The notes under the pieces are model-generated. The model saw only the letters and a list, made by a program, of their open reading frames with translations, was not told where the DNA came from and made no database searches. The position numbers were made by a program, and so were the translations under genes. A DNA stretch of 64,000 nt from Clarkia xantiana subsp. parviflora (Eukaryota > Streptophyta > Magnoliopsida > Myrtales > Onagraceae), in the NCBI GenBank assembly GCA_036873135.1, contig JAPTYO010000015.1, forward strand, positions 10,023,683 to 10,087,682, in the 5' to 3' direction. Positions 10,683 to 20,865 of the stretch are shown piece after piece. Position 1 is the stretch's first letter. Every line of letters begins with the position of its first letter.

Positions 10683-13118
10683 TTAAGCTTGGTCCTTGTT
10701 GGAAGTCGGGTCCTCAGCAGCGTTGGAGGGAGCAAGATTCGGAGGGGCCTGGGCAGAAGGCTCCGCAGTCCGCGAAGTCGGGTCCACGGCATCAGTCTCT
10801 TCACTCTCCGCGGGGAGGTTGAAGTACTTCTCCGCGAAAGGGGCGATGGTCTCGGACTTCTTGAAGTCGATGGAATCCTCGTAGGCTGTGTAGAGTTCTT
10901 CGACGGCATTGAACAGAACGTTCTCCACCTCGGACTTGCAGAACCCTACAGCATCCACCTTGAAATCTTCAGAATTCTGATACTCCTCGCGGCCTTGCAG
11001 ACGGCCCTCCTCGCGACCCTGCAGGCGACCTTCCTCGTGGCCCTGAGCCTTGGCCTCAGCCAGCTTAACCTCGAGCCCCGCCTTGGCCTCCGCGAGAGCT
11101 TCCGCAAGAACACCCTTCTCGTGGATGAGCTGCCTCTTCTCCGACTCGTTCCGCTGCTGATCCGCCTAGACCATCATCCGCTCCCGACGCATGACAGCCT
11201 CGTGATCCTGAACCTGCTTGAGCAGGCCCGAAGCCATCTCGTCAAGAAGAGCTTTCTCCTTGGCCATCTTATTCCTGGCCGCCACAGCCTCGTAGAGGTC
11301 CACCTGGAGCTTGGCCAACGCGTCAGGGTCCGACTTGGCTTGAGCTTCCTCCAAAGCACCCTTGAGAGCCAGGATGAAGCCGAAGCAGCGCTGCTGGTCC
11401 GCGGTTTCCTAAGATGGAAGGGAAAAAGGATTAGAATCCGATGGTCGAAGGCAAAGAACAATGAAGAAAATAAAGCAAAGGTAAAGTTTTACCTCCATCC
11501 GACGGATGACCATAGCACGGAGCTCCTCCTCGATGTCCTCCCGCGCCAAGGATATTGGCCGCTTCAAGGCGGGAGGAATTGACCCTGCCAGCAGATGCAG
11601 GGCCAAGTCAGGCTGAAGGTCCCCCCGTTGAAGTGGGACCCCTTGGAGAGATTCGATCGGGTTCCAGGGAATCGTCTCCTGGTCGGGGGTGAAAATCTTG
11701 TAAAGATTTTCATCCACCGGGAGAGGAGGGATGACCCAGGAATCATCAGCTGGAGGAGCCACCTCGGCCGGAGGCTCGGGGGTAGGAGTGCGGAGCTCGG
11801 GAGGAGGACTCCGGGACACGTCCTCCACGACGGGCCTCAGGATGCTCCGGCCTGGCTTGCGGCGGAGCAGGCCACCTTCATTGGGCTCCTCGGAGGAAGG
11901 AGAAGCCTCCAAATCAGTCACCTGACGGAACTGAGCTTCCGTCGGGGTTTCCTCCGTCACCGGTGCCTGCGGAGTCGTGGCCCGGGCTGGAGTAGCAGCT
12001 CGCCTCGGAGTGACAGCCTCCGATGGACCTGCGGTGGCGGGACGAATAAAGTCAGGAAGAGTACCACAAGGACACCAGATGATTTGACGATCGAGGTGTT
12101 GGTTCTTTCCGAAGATGTCGTAGTATCCCGCCTTGAGAACGCGGGGGGTTTCTCCTCGAAGGATGTATTTGATTTCTCGAACCCGCGATTCCCGATCAGC
12201 GGGGATAAACTCCTCGGGAACCAGCTTTTTATATCTTTTAATAGCACGACGGACACGCTTACCTTCCTCGGCGGTAGTGACCCCGAAGGCTTGGTCAATC
12301 TCCTCCCTCCTGGCCCGCTTGGCCACGATCTGCTCCTCGGTCGGAGGGGCAGCAGAAGGAGTGGCGGAAGAGGACGCTCCCTTCTTCAGCGATTTCCGCT
12401 TCCTCTTGGAGCCACCTGGGACGGCATCAGTCTCGCCCTGCTTCAACATGAGATGAGTCAGCAGAGATGCCTTCTTGGCTGCAAAAATAAAAGACAAGGG
12501 GGTTAGAAGTATTACCCAGATGACTAAATCCTTGGAAACAGAATCGAGGAGCCGGACCCCGATATGAATCAAGTCCTTCTCCATGAGCTTGTTGGCGTCG
12601 GGGGGAGAAGGAGCAAACACCAGCCTTATTGCACTTCATTCCGTAGAATGTGCGGAAGAGCAGTAGACTGTACGTCCACTGCTGGCGGAGGCATAGAAGC
12701 TGGAAGGCATTCCACACGCGGATGGCGTGTGGAGAGAAGGTACAAGGGTGTGTCTTGTAGAAGTTGCACATCTCCACCAGGTTCCCGCAGAAGGGGAATC
12801 GAATCCCAGCACTTATCTGTCCGGCGGAGACGAACACTTCTCCCTCTCGAGGACGCGTGACGATATGCTTCCTCTTGACGGTAGACTGAGACTCGTAGGG
12901 AAAACGAGGCTCCCAATCCGAGGTAATGCAGCCCTCTCGGAGAGCAACCTCATACGAGGCCTCGGAAATCTCGTTAACAGCAAGTTCAAAGGTAAAAGGA
13001 GTCCTAGCCTCAGAACTAGCCTCGTCTAAAAACGGTTACAGACAGAAAAATTCAAGAAGGGAGGAGAGGATAATATTAGCAAATCACGAGAACAGGGAAG
13101 GGAAACCTTACCAGACAT
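10683..13118 (-). pseudogene. E1 antisense gene (putative gypsy-type transposon protein), four exons, one TAG
   Basis: Read on the minus strand, hand splicing gives exons 13,118-13,112, 13,025-12,516, 12,478-11,493 and 11,408-10,683, all with GT-AG introns (phases 1, 1, 0). They total 2,229 nt or 743 codons. Exon 1 is only ATGTCTG. Exon 2 encodes a domain with RFPFCGNLVEMCNFY and WTYSLLLFRTFY, which recurs in E2 and resembles the plant 'putative gypsy type transposon' (Transposase_28) family; that family match is from memory. Exon 3 has a basic, nuclear-signal-like stretch (GGSKRKRKSLKKG) and a Pro-rich linker. Exon 4 is a long coiled coil with an acidic tail. A TAG at 11,166-11,168 interrupts the coiled coil after codon 581; the frame continues to the natural stop. 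Function is unknown. Confidence 0.85.
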
Positions 13119-13283
13119 TGTCGATGGATGCTTGGTGAAGATGAAGAAGGATCGGGGAGATTGAAGGCCTTGGATCACTTGAAGAGCAGAAGAACCTTGG
13201 AGAAGAAAACTTCGAATTCGAGAATGGCAGAACTTCCAGAAAGTGAGAGGGTGAAGAAGAAGTGAATAATGCCATGGTTTTAG

Positions 13284-13291
13284 CTTTTATA
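13284..13291 (-). promoter_or_regulatory. TATA box of the E1 antisense gene
   Basis: TATAAAAG on the minus strand, about 165 bp before the ATG at 13,118. An earlier ATG at 13,275-13,273 in strong context (ACCATGG) opens a frame of about 54 codons. After splicing it ends in a TGA overlapping the main start codon, so it would act as an upstream ORF. Confidence 0.6.
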
Positions 13292-13295
13292 AGCA

Positions 13296-13720
13296 AGAAG
13301 ACAACTGGAAGGATTTAATCTTGACCACAGAAGATGAAACGATTCGATCCTGATCGTCGAGATTAAGAGGACGGTATGGAAGAGACGTGGTGACGTAATA
13401 AGTGCTTTTTCAAAAAGCAACAGTCACGCCGATTTAAGCGTCGTTTCATAATCCCCAGCATTTAATGCTGCAGTAACCGAGGAGTCTCCTCGGATTTGGC
13501 AACTGCCCACAAAGTCCAGTGGGCCCAAAACAGTCATGAGTGAGAAACTCTGTCATACGACAATTGCGCGCAAGGCAAAAGCCTCCAATAGAGGTATCAA
13601 GAGGCCTGAAGACAAAAGCCTCTGATGGCAATATCGGGAGGTATGGACATAAAAGCCTCCGACGGTGAGGTCGGAAGGCCTGGAACTGGAAGACACGACG
13701 AACTAAAAGTCCCCCATGTC
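13296..13720 (+). other. E1 region between antisense promoter and polypurine tract
   Basis: No gene is seen. From about 13,575 the sequence repeats AAAAGCCTC(C/T) phrases paired with GAGG/GGAGG segments, giving another short run of hairpins that continues in style into U3 of the adjacent LTR. Confidence 0.5.
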
Positions 13721-13731
13721 TTGGGGGCAAA
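13721..13731 (+). other. E1 polypurine tract
   Basis: TTGGGGGCAAA lies directly before the 3' LTR and is the plus-strand primer for reverse transcription. The same GGGGGCAA/GGGGGCAT core precedes the LTRs of E2, E3 and the 825 relic. Confidence 0.9.
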
Positions 13732-14481
13732 TGATGGGTTCCGATGTAATCGTTAGCCCCGTTAACAGCCAATGGACGGCGAGTAGGTCCAGTGGGCCTC
13801 GTGAAAAGCCTGGATCAGAGGCCCAGTATGAAGGGTCCCGACTTCGGCGGTCCCGACACATGAGCTGAATGCTCCCGACGAGAAGCCTCTGAGTAGGCCC
13901 CGATATGCCTTTGTAAAGGCCCCGATGATAAAAGCCCCGCAGAGGCTGGACCTGTCTCGTGAGACAAAGGGTCCTGGGTGGTGACCTAGAATGAGATAAC
14001 TCTGGAGTCCCCGACAGGAGTTGGGACTTGTGATCAGAGGATAAGACCGAGAAACCCGCCTACTAGATAGAATAGTGGGAAGACGGTTAAGATATAGACA
14101 AACTCCCCCGAAGATACGCAGGGCGTGCCCGAGATACTCGGAGAGTAGGCAAGATACGCGGAGCGTAGGGCGAGATATACGGAATCCCGAAAGATATATA
14201 CGGAATCGTAGCGAGATATGCGGAATCATGGGTAAAACGGCCAGTCACAGGTAACTGAGTAGCTTCCCCTCCTATATAAAGGAGGAAGTTACCTCAGAAA
14301 ACACATCATCTAATACGCACTTAGATTACTGCTGCCACCCCATTGATCATATACTCATTTAAGCATCGGAGAGGGATTCTGGGTCACCACCCAGGTCATC
14401 CCCTTTTTGCAGGATTACGCGGAGCCCAGGAGTCCAAGTTTTCCGTCAAGGACGTAACGGAGCTTCGCCCGTGATCCAACA
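13732..14481 (+). repeat. E1 3' LTR
   Basis: 750 bp, about 99% identical to the 5' LTR (about seven substitutions, clustered around 14,192-14,204, plus two indels). The TATA box is at 14,273-14,280. Confidence 0.96.
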
Positions 14482-15215
14482 ACGACGTCCCACATTACAT
14501 TCACATTAAATTGTTTGGTTTGTCAAACGACGTACTGTGCATTATAATGTAATGTCCTAATATGAGATTACGGTCAAACTCCATTCAACGTAATGTGGGA
14601 TTACATACATAAACGAATATAATTTGAGATTACGTTCAACATTACAGAGTGTTTTTATTTATTATTATGTATTAAATAGATAAAATATTTTGTATTATTT
14701 TGTATAATTTATTATCATAATAATGTTGTATTATCTTATTTATATACTTCATAATTCATTATTATAATCAATAATATAATGCATATAATAGTCGTATAAA
14801 ATGAGTAAGTATTTTCCGTTGCATTTTTTTATGAAAATTATCTTATAAAACTATATCTAATGCTTTAATTAATATAATGTTAGTAGTTGTGTGTATTGAA
14901 TTTAAATATTTAGTCTTTAGAATTCATAAATTACTATAGTATTAACCAGACATATAATCTTTAAGAAGTTAGTTGTTGTCAAAAATATATTCTTTCACAT
15001 CTTATCATATTAAGATATAATATATTCTCATATAAGATTAAAATAATAATAAAGTCATATTATAATGTACATTACATACATATCAAATACCGTAATCTAA
15101 CATTACTTTCTACATTACAGCACAACCAAACATTATAACATTACATTACGTAGCTCACATTACTTATAATTTTACATTTTAAATAATCTCATATTATGTG
15201 CATCCAAACGCCTCC
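14482..15215. mobile_element. PIF/Harbinger-type MITE, right fragment
   Basis: This continues the MITE that starts at 3,434. It is AT-rich with many ACATTAC/GTAATGT words in both orientations, has no reading frame, and ends at CATCCAAACGCCTCC followed by the TAA duplication. Rejoined with the left part it would be about 780 bp, long for a Tourist MITE but within range for a non-autonomous Harbinger. Confidence 0.85.
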
Positions 15216-15677
15216 TAAAGATGCAGAAAATGATATTGTAGATACTAACTAAACAAGACAACCGGACTTGAATGGTTTCAGTACGTCAGTGCATATAACT
15301 GTGTCGGATCTTTTCGATTTGGTCTAAACAGTCTACTTTCTCTAATTAATTAATTATTGTAGACTATCAAAGATAGGTTTAAAATTTATTGACCAAATAA
15401 TAAAGAATATTTCATTTATTTACAGCAAAATAAGATATGTTTTAAAATCATTACCATATAAAAAAATCTGTGACCAAAAAAAAGTTTAAAATATCATCCC
15501 TTACCATATTTAGAAAATAGAATAAAAAAATATTCTACATCATTAAATATTATTATTATTAAATAAAAGGCAAAAAATTGAATATCATGCCTAAGTTGGT
15601 AATGCCCAAATTGATAGACATTCTTCAAGTTTGAAGCTTTAAAAAGGGACACCCACAAAACAAAAACACATGAATCA
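15216..15677. other. 5' flank of the peptide gene
   Basis: AT-rich sequence without a gene of its own. The TTTAAAAA-type run at about 15,638 is a possible core promoter for the gene starting at 15,678; the match is weak. Confidence 0.4.
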
Positions 15678-16187
15678 ATGAATCTATCTACCAAAATGCA
15701 TACCATTTCTCCAATTAATCTGCTTCTTGCCATCATCATTCTTGTTGTTCTACACTCAGGCTCGTCGCCATTGTATGTAGAGGCCCGATCTCTTGTTCAT
15801 TTTAATAAGAAGGTTTCAGGCGTACTTGTTCCATCTAAGACTTCTTCCGACTCCCACACGGACCGCTCCGGCCCATATATTGGCCCACCAGGCTACGATA
15901 CGCCTCCTCTACCCGAAAACAGCAGGCGCACGGACCGCTCTGGCCCATTTATTGGCCCGCCAGGATATGACACACCTCCACCACCCGTGGCACCCCAGAA
16001 CGACAGGCGAAGCGTTAATGGGCACTCCCACACGGACCGCTCCGGCCCATTTATTGGCCCACCAGGTTACGACACACCTCCACCACCCGTGGCACCCGAG
16101 AACGGCAGGCGCACGCACCGCTCTGGCCCATATATTGGCCCGCCGGGCTACGACACACCTCCTCCACCCGTGGCACCCAATAATTAA
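15678..16187 (+). CDS. Secreted precursor with four SGP-type peptide repeats
   Basis: A 169-residue protein without introns. It starts with a hydrophobic signal peptide (about residues 1-35, likely cut near YVEA/RS). After a spacer with Lys-Lys come four near-identical copies of RSGP(Y/F)IGPPGYDTPP, beginning at residues 63, 87, 121 and 148. Three of the four follow an Arg-Arg pair (SRR, DRR, GRR), as expected for protease-processed propeptides. Pro-rich linkers (PPPPVAP) and a short Asn-Asn end follow. The layout fits a multi-copy plant peptide-hormone precursor such as CEP, PIP or IDA-like families, and the SGP core recalls PIP. However, the repeat matches no family I can name, so a proline-rich wall protein is the alternative. 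Poly(A)-like AATAAA signals lie near 16,245. Confidence 0.8.
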   Translation: MNLSTKMHTISPINLLLAIIILVVLHSGSSPLYVEARSLVHFNKKVSGVLVPSKTSSDSHTDRSGPYIGPPGYDTPPLPENSRRTDRSGPFIGPPGYDTPPPPVAPQNDRRSVNGHSHTDRSGPFIGPPGYDTPPPPVAPENGRRTHRSGPYIGPPGYDTPPPPVAPNN

Positions 16188-18489
16188 ACTTCTACTTCAT
16201 CATTGTCTCAAACAACTTTGTATTAATAATAAGGGTTAGTTGACTAAATAAATACAATAATGTTACCATTATATTATATATACAATTAACTTTCTTTTTC
16301 TTAAAATATTTCATTGACAAACAGTAAACTGCAGGACTACAACAATAAACTAAGCAAAAAATATTATAAAATTGAGATTTTTAATATATATATATATTTA
16401 TATTATAACACAAAAAATTATATAGTAGTCTTAAACAATATATATAAACTAGGCATTGACCTCGCGCGAGGCGACACCCTAAACTGTATATCTATGTATA
16501 ATATTAATCTATATTTTGAGACTAATTTACTTTTTGTTAGTTAAAACGTTTTTAGATTGGAATGGTTAGTTTTTATAGTAATTAGTATATTGCGGCATTT
16601 CATTATATTGAAATGTAATGGAGAATAGCACGATCATGTATCATTTGTCAGCTGCATGTGTTATAATTCTTTAAGTGGATGTTATAATTTATATAAAATA
16701 ATGTAGTACTTGTCCAATAATATGCAATACGGTCATGTATGGTTTGTCAGGTTTAGTAGATGTAATTTTTTAAGTGGACATGTTACTTTACATGAAATAA
16801 AGTAGTACTTGTCCAATAAAATGTGCAATTTAGTTGGAAATATGCGAACGAATGGGTACTTGAAATAAATTGTATTAATATTTTGTTCATATGTAAATAT
16901 TAAATAAATTTTTTAAGCAATTACATATATATTTCTAAGAAAATTTTAGAGAGAAAAAGTAGGAGAATTTGTTTGGTGAATAACATATAGTTATGTTAAA
17001 CTGAGATGAACCGTAGTTAAAAAAAGCAGCACTTTATAATAAATATATATATAATTCGAATTACTTGATGAGCTATTATAATAGGTGTGAAGCAAATTTT
17101 AACATCTCAAAATCTGAAAGACGATTAGGGCATGATAATTCAAGTTCTTTATCTCCACATATTTGGAGATAGTCTTTTTTCCAATGTTTTTTTTTCTCGT
17201 TTAGTGCAAAACCATTCGAATGTAGCTATTTATCGACAACGTTTTCCTAAAAGCATCCGTAATACCATTTTTCTGCAATGAATTGTTTTGAAGTTACAAT
17301 CATCGACGGTTACAAATTGATTGTTGAATATCAGTTAGCAACGTATATCATTTTTGAAATATAAAGATATTGTGTATGCATACGCATATATGATATCATC
17401 ATTATTATATGCACATTTTAATCATTTTAAACTATGTATTTCCTGATTAAAAATAAACATGGCATGAAATTCTGATCGCGCATCAATATACGATATTTTT
17501 TTGATGTAGTCGATAGAGGTGTGCTTTTTCAGTTAAATATTTTTCATTCATGAGACGCTGAAAGATAGATATATAAAAGTAAATTTATTCCATGCCTTAT
17601 TTTTGTTGATAAATTTATTATAATTATGAACATACTTTTATATAATAGTTTTCATATGCAATGATTTTGGGTTTTCTAGGGATGAATGTAAATTTTACAT
17701 ATGAAAATGATTACTTATAAGAAATATTATAAAGAATACAAAGACATTCAAAGCATTTATTTTTATTACCAAAATTATTACATCCAATAATTACCATTTA
17801 TGGAGATAATTATATATAATATTATAAAGAAGACAAATTTGTTAAAAAAAAAAATGTATAAAATTTATTACATCCATTTTAGAAAATAATAAAGGCGATA
17901 CTTAAATACAATAATCATAAATAATGCAATTTTATCAAAGCATTCTTATGTCATGCAGTAATTATCATTTATGGAAATGCTTATAAGCATTATTAAAAAT
18001 AGGTCAAATTTATTAAAATCGTTTTTTTTTCCAAGACTTACTACATACTTTATAGAAAATAATAAAGAATATAGTTATATATAATAATAATTCTGGTATA
18101 GATTTTTTTTTCTAATTAAGGTATCGGGTATGCAAATTCTTTCTAATTGTTCAGCAATGTAAAATTGAAATTTTTCTTTTAAGATTTAAAATATGGAAAG
18201 ATAATTAGGTTTGGTTTAAATATAGTTTAATATTACAAATTTATTGTAGTCTATAAATTATAAATTAATACTCAAAACTCCCATATTTAATAATTGTAGT
18301 TATTTTTATAAAGGGAATATTTTATAAAGGAATTACAAGTAATCATAAATAGTAAATAATAATAAATAGGGTTGTTAGAAGATAATATATTGATTATATT
18401 TCTATATAAAAAAAAATCAACTTTAGTAGCTATGGAGATTTACGGACTCCGTATTACATATATAATGAAGGACTAATCAATAAATGTTT
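16188..18489. other. AT-rich intergenic DNA
   Basis: No gene is supported; the short open frame at 16,314-16,544 has low-complexity composition. A GC-rich hairpin motif (CTCGCGCGAG, about 16,460) sits in otherwise AT-rich DNA and has look-alikes near 42,855, 53,880 and 55,170. Confidence 0.5.
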
Positions 18490-20009
18490 TATGAAGTTAA
18501 CATGTTGTGCACAACTTACGTCCTATTTTGGAAATATCACCAAGTAAGGACTCATCTATAAGGGTAAGCGGGTCCGGCACCGACCTTTGCCTTACACCAA
18601 GTGAAGAAAGGTCTTAAAAAGACTTGGGTTTGTATTAGGCTTGGGCATAAAAACCGGTCCGGCCGGACTGGTTCGGAACTGGTCTGGAACCGGACCGTTT
18701 GGAACCGGTTCGGAGTGTACCGGTCCAAATTGGACTGGTTTGTAACCCCTAAATTGGAACCAGTCCAAGGGGTATACCAAACCAGTCCAATAAACCAGTC
18801 CGGACCGGACCGGTTTTGAACCGCTTTTTAGTAAAAAAAAAAATACGTTTTGACCGAGACTATTTTTTTTTTTTAAAAAAACCGGTTTTTGACCGGTTTC
18901 TGACCGGTTTTGACCGGTTTCTGACCGGTTTTTGACCGGTTTTGACCGGTTTCTGACCGGTTTTGACCGGTTTCTGACCGGTTGACTGGTTTTGGACCGA
19001 TTTTTATTGATAAAACCGGTCCGACATATAAAACCGGTCCAGGACTTGTTTTTTTAAAAAACAGTCCAAAACCGGTTCTGGACCGGTTCAAACCAGTCCA
19101 GTTTTTTTTAGACCAACCTAAGCCAAAAAAAACCCTAGTTATTACTGGACCGGACCGTTTAAAACAGTTCCGGTCCGGTCCAGAACCGGTTCGGCCTGAA
19201 CCGGTTCAGTGCCCATCCCTAGTTTGTATAACCCTCAAGATGCTCTGGACTGATCACCCAGGAGGGGGATACTATAAAACGACGTGGCTACTTTGGAAAT
19301 AACACCAAGTAGTACACTCGTGTAACACCAAATGGCGTGCTACTTAGGAGATACCACCAAGTAGCACAGTATTATCGGATCGTACGCCGAAAAATATTAT
19401 TTTGTGACATGACTACTTTGGATATAACACCAAGTAGCATGATCACTTTGGAATTTAAACCGGATGGATACTATCAAGAGATGTGACTACTTTGGGTACA
19501 ACACCAAGTATCACGGTCGCCTCGTAAATCAAGCCATATTGGCACTATTATGTCTCGCCTATTATGGTCTGAGTACCAAGTAGCAACGACTTACCACAGA
19601 TAGACATGTCACACAGACATTTGCGCTAGGCCGATGAAGAGGCAAATTGCATTGCGATACTTGACCTACACTCATAAAACACACCAAACATTTCAAGTAG
19701 TGTCTTGGCATAACGTCAACTTGAACTTATCAAGTGGACGAATAGTTAACACATATGCACGGCGGCAAAGCCCACCATGTCGCGACTTTATTTCGGAAAA
19801 GCCAAGTAATGGTCATACAAATAAAAAACGCATCAAAATCGCAAGTAGCGTCTTTCAACAACGCCATATCTTGGAGATCCAAGCGGCGGAAAAACGCATT
19901 CGCAAGTAGCGCCTTGCCAAAACACCACTTCGAGGCATCAGGTGAGCAGTTGTAAAACGTACCAAATTCAACAACTAACGTCTTGCCATAACGCCACATA
20001 TTGGGTAGT
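18490..20009. repeat. Degenerate hairpin array, probable relic of an older related element
   Basis: Blocks of the form CTACTTTGG...CACCAAGTAG and GTGCTACTT...AAGTAGCAC form stems of 6-9 bp and recur with variation. Further on they grade into GCGTCTTGCCATAACGC-type units. No coding sequence is found. The array is interrupted by a hAT-type element (18,636-19,221) and by E2 (20,010-31,162), and resumes at 31,168. It looks like the arrays downstream of integrase in E1-E3, hence the reading as a relic. Confidence 0.65.
18636..19221. mobile_element. Non-autonomous hAT-type element with CCGGT repeats
   Basis: A 586-bp element flanked by an exact 8-bp duplication GTTTGTAT (18,628-18,635 and 19,222-19,229). 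The termini are imperfect inverted repeats, TAGGCTTGGGCAT… and TAGGGATGGGCACT… (other strand). The interior is almost entirely CCGG/GGTCC words, including tandem GACCGGTTT(T/C)T units at about 18,880-18,985. It encodes no transposase. The 8-bp duplication and the TAGGG-like ends point to the hAT superfamily. Confidence 0.88.
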
Positions 20010-20851
20010 GTTTCGACCGAGTTATTGCGGGTTGCCCGCGGAATAGCTCGTCGAAGTCTTCGGGTAGGGTGCGAGCCAAGTCCGTCCTCTAAAGTCACGT
20101 GCGGGCCTTAGCTTCGTCTTCTGATCGGCGATAAGTCCTTTGGGCTCTCTGGAAGATCGTCTGTCTGCACCTGCGAGAGGAGCATTACCAAGCAGTCCCC
20201 GTGGAGAGGGGGGGGTGCTTGGTGCGCTCGCTCCGACGATCAACATTAGTCGACTTCTAGAGAGAGAAAGAGTGGGTTTTCTAGAGAGAGGTCAGAGCTT
20301 TTCCCATTCTCACCCAAAGTGACTTTTTGAATGACTTGAAAATGTTTACCCCCAAGGTGGCTATTTATAGGCAACCTTGGACCGTAAACCGGTTTTGACC
20401 CGGTTCGATGTGGAAATGTGAACCGGGATGCAGGGGAGAGCTTTGGGAAAAGGACTCTGACGCGCGTCTCAGGCGGCTGTCACGAGCGGGACGCGCGCGC
20501 CTTTGAAACATAGGTCTCGGACACATAGGAGTTAGTTAAAAATCGAGTCTCCTATACGTTCGGGACGAAATGGGGGGTGTACGCGACACCCCCCGGGTGT
20601 TGTGCTCACCCGGATATCCGGGTAAGCCTAGGCTTACCCGGAAATTCCGGGTAAGCTAAGCTTACCCGGAAATTCCGGGTAAGCTTAGCTTACCCGGAAT
20701 TTTCCGGGTAAGCCCCCCGGGGATGTCGGGCAAGTTCGCGACTTGCCCGGTTTCCCCCGGTTAGCTCGAAATTGGGGAATCGTAAAGGGTCTTGCGCGTG
20801 TATGAGGTCCGAATAATTAAGACCGAGCCCGAATCATGCGTATATCCATCA
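20010..20851 (-). repeat. E2 3' LTR
   Basis: 842 bp. The TATA box is CTATAAATAG on the minus strand (20,361-20,370). U3 (right-hand side) has a run of palindromes, CTTACCCGG/CCGGGTAAG, at about 20,587-20,760 that is 84 bp longer than in the 5' LTR. Confidence 0.95.
20587..20760. repeat. Palindrome array in the E2 3' LTR
   Basis: Consecutive perfect or near-perfect palindromes such as GGGTAAGCCTAGGCTTACCC and CCGGGTAAGCTAAGCTTACC repeat about every 28-29 bp. The 5' LTR of the same element (30,984-31,075) lacks about three of these units. Confidence 0.9.
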
Positions 20852-20865
20852 CTTGCCCCCGAGTT
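20852..20865 (-). other. E2 polypurine tract
   Basis: AACTCGGGGGCAAG on the minus strand directly abuts the 3' LTR, which starts TGATGGATATACGC. It is almost identical to the tracts of E3 and of the relic at 811-824. Confidence 0.88.

Larger units (their letters stand above)
3484..14481 (+). mobile_element. E1: complete Tat-lineage Ty3/gypsy LTR retrotransposon
   Basis: An 11.0-kb element with LTRs at 3,484-4,246 and 13,732-14,481, flanked by the 5-bp duplication ACGAC (3,479-3,483 and 14,482-14,486). In order: primer-binding site, gag-pol (4,302-9,833), hairpin array (about 9,960-10,640), antisense gene (13,118-10,683), polypurine tract (13,721-13,731). Domain order PR-RT-RNaseH-INT, the Gag zinc knuckle and the extra antisense gene fit the Tat group of Ty3/gypsy. 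The LTRs differ by about 7 substitutions plus two indels (6 and 7 bp), so insertion is recent. It landed in a Harbinger-type MITE. Confidence 0.97.

Noticed and set aside
10689..11582. 297-codon plus-strand frame opposite the E1 antisense gene
   Set aside because: It is the shadow of the minus-strand exons, where splice phases, motifs and homology to E2 and E3 all favour the minus strand.
3514..14229. 155-codon minus-strand frame present in both E1 LTRs (3,514-3,981 and 13,762-14,229)
   Set aside because: It is duplicated only because the LTRs are duplicated. It overlaps U3 and has no family features, and open frames of this length are expected in GC-richer LTR DNA.
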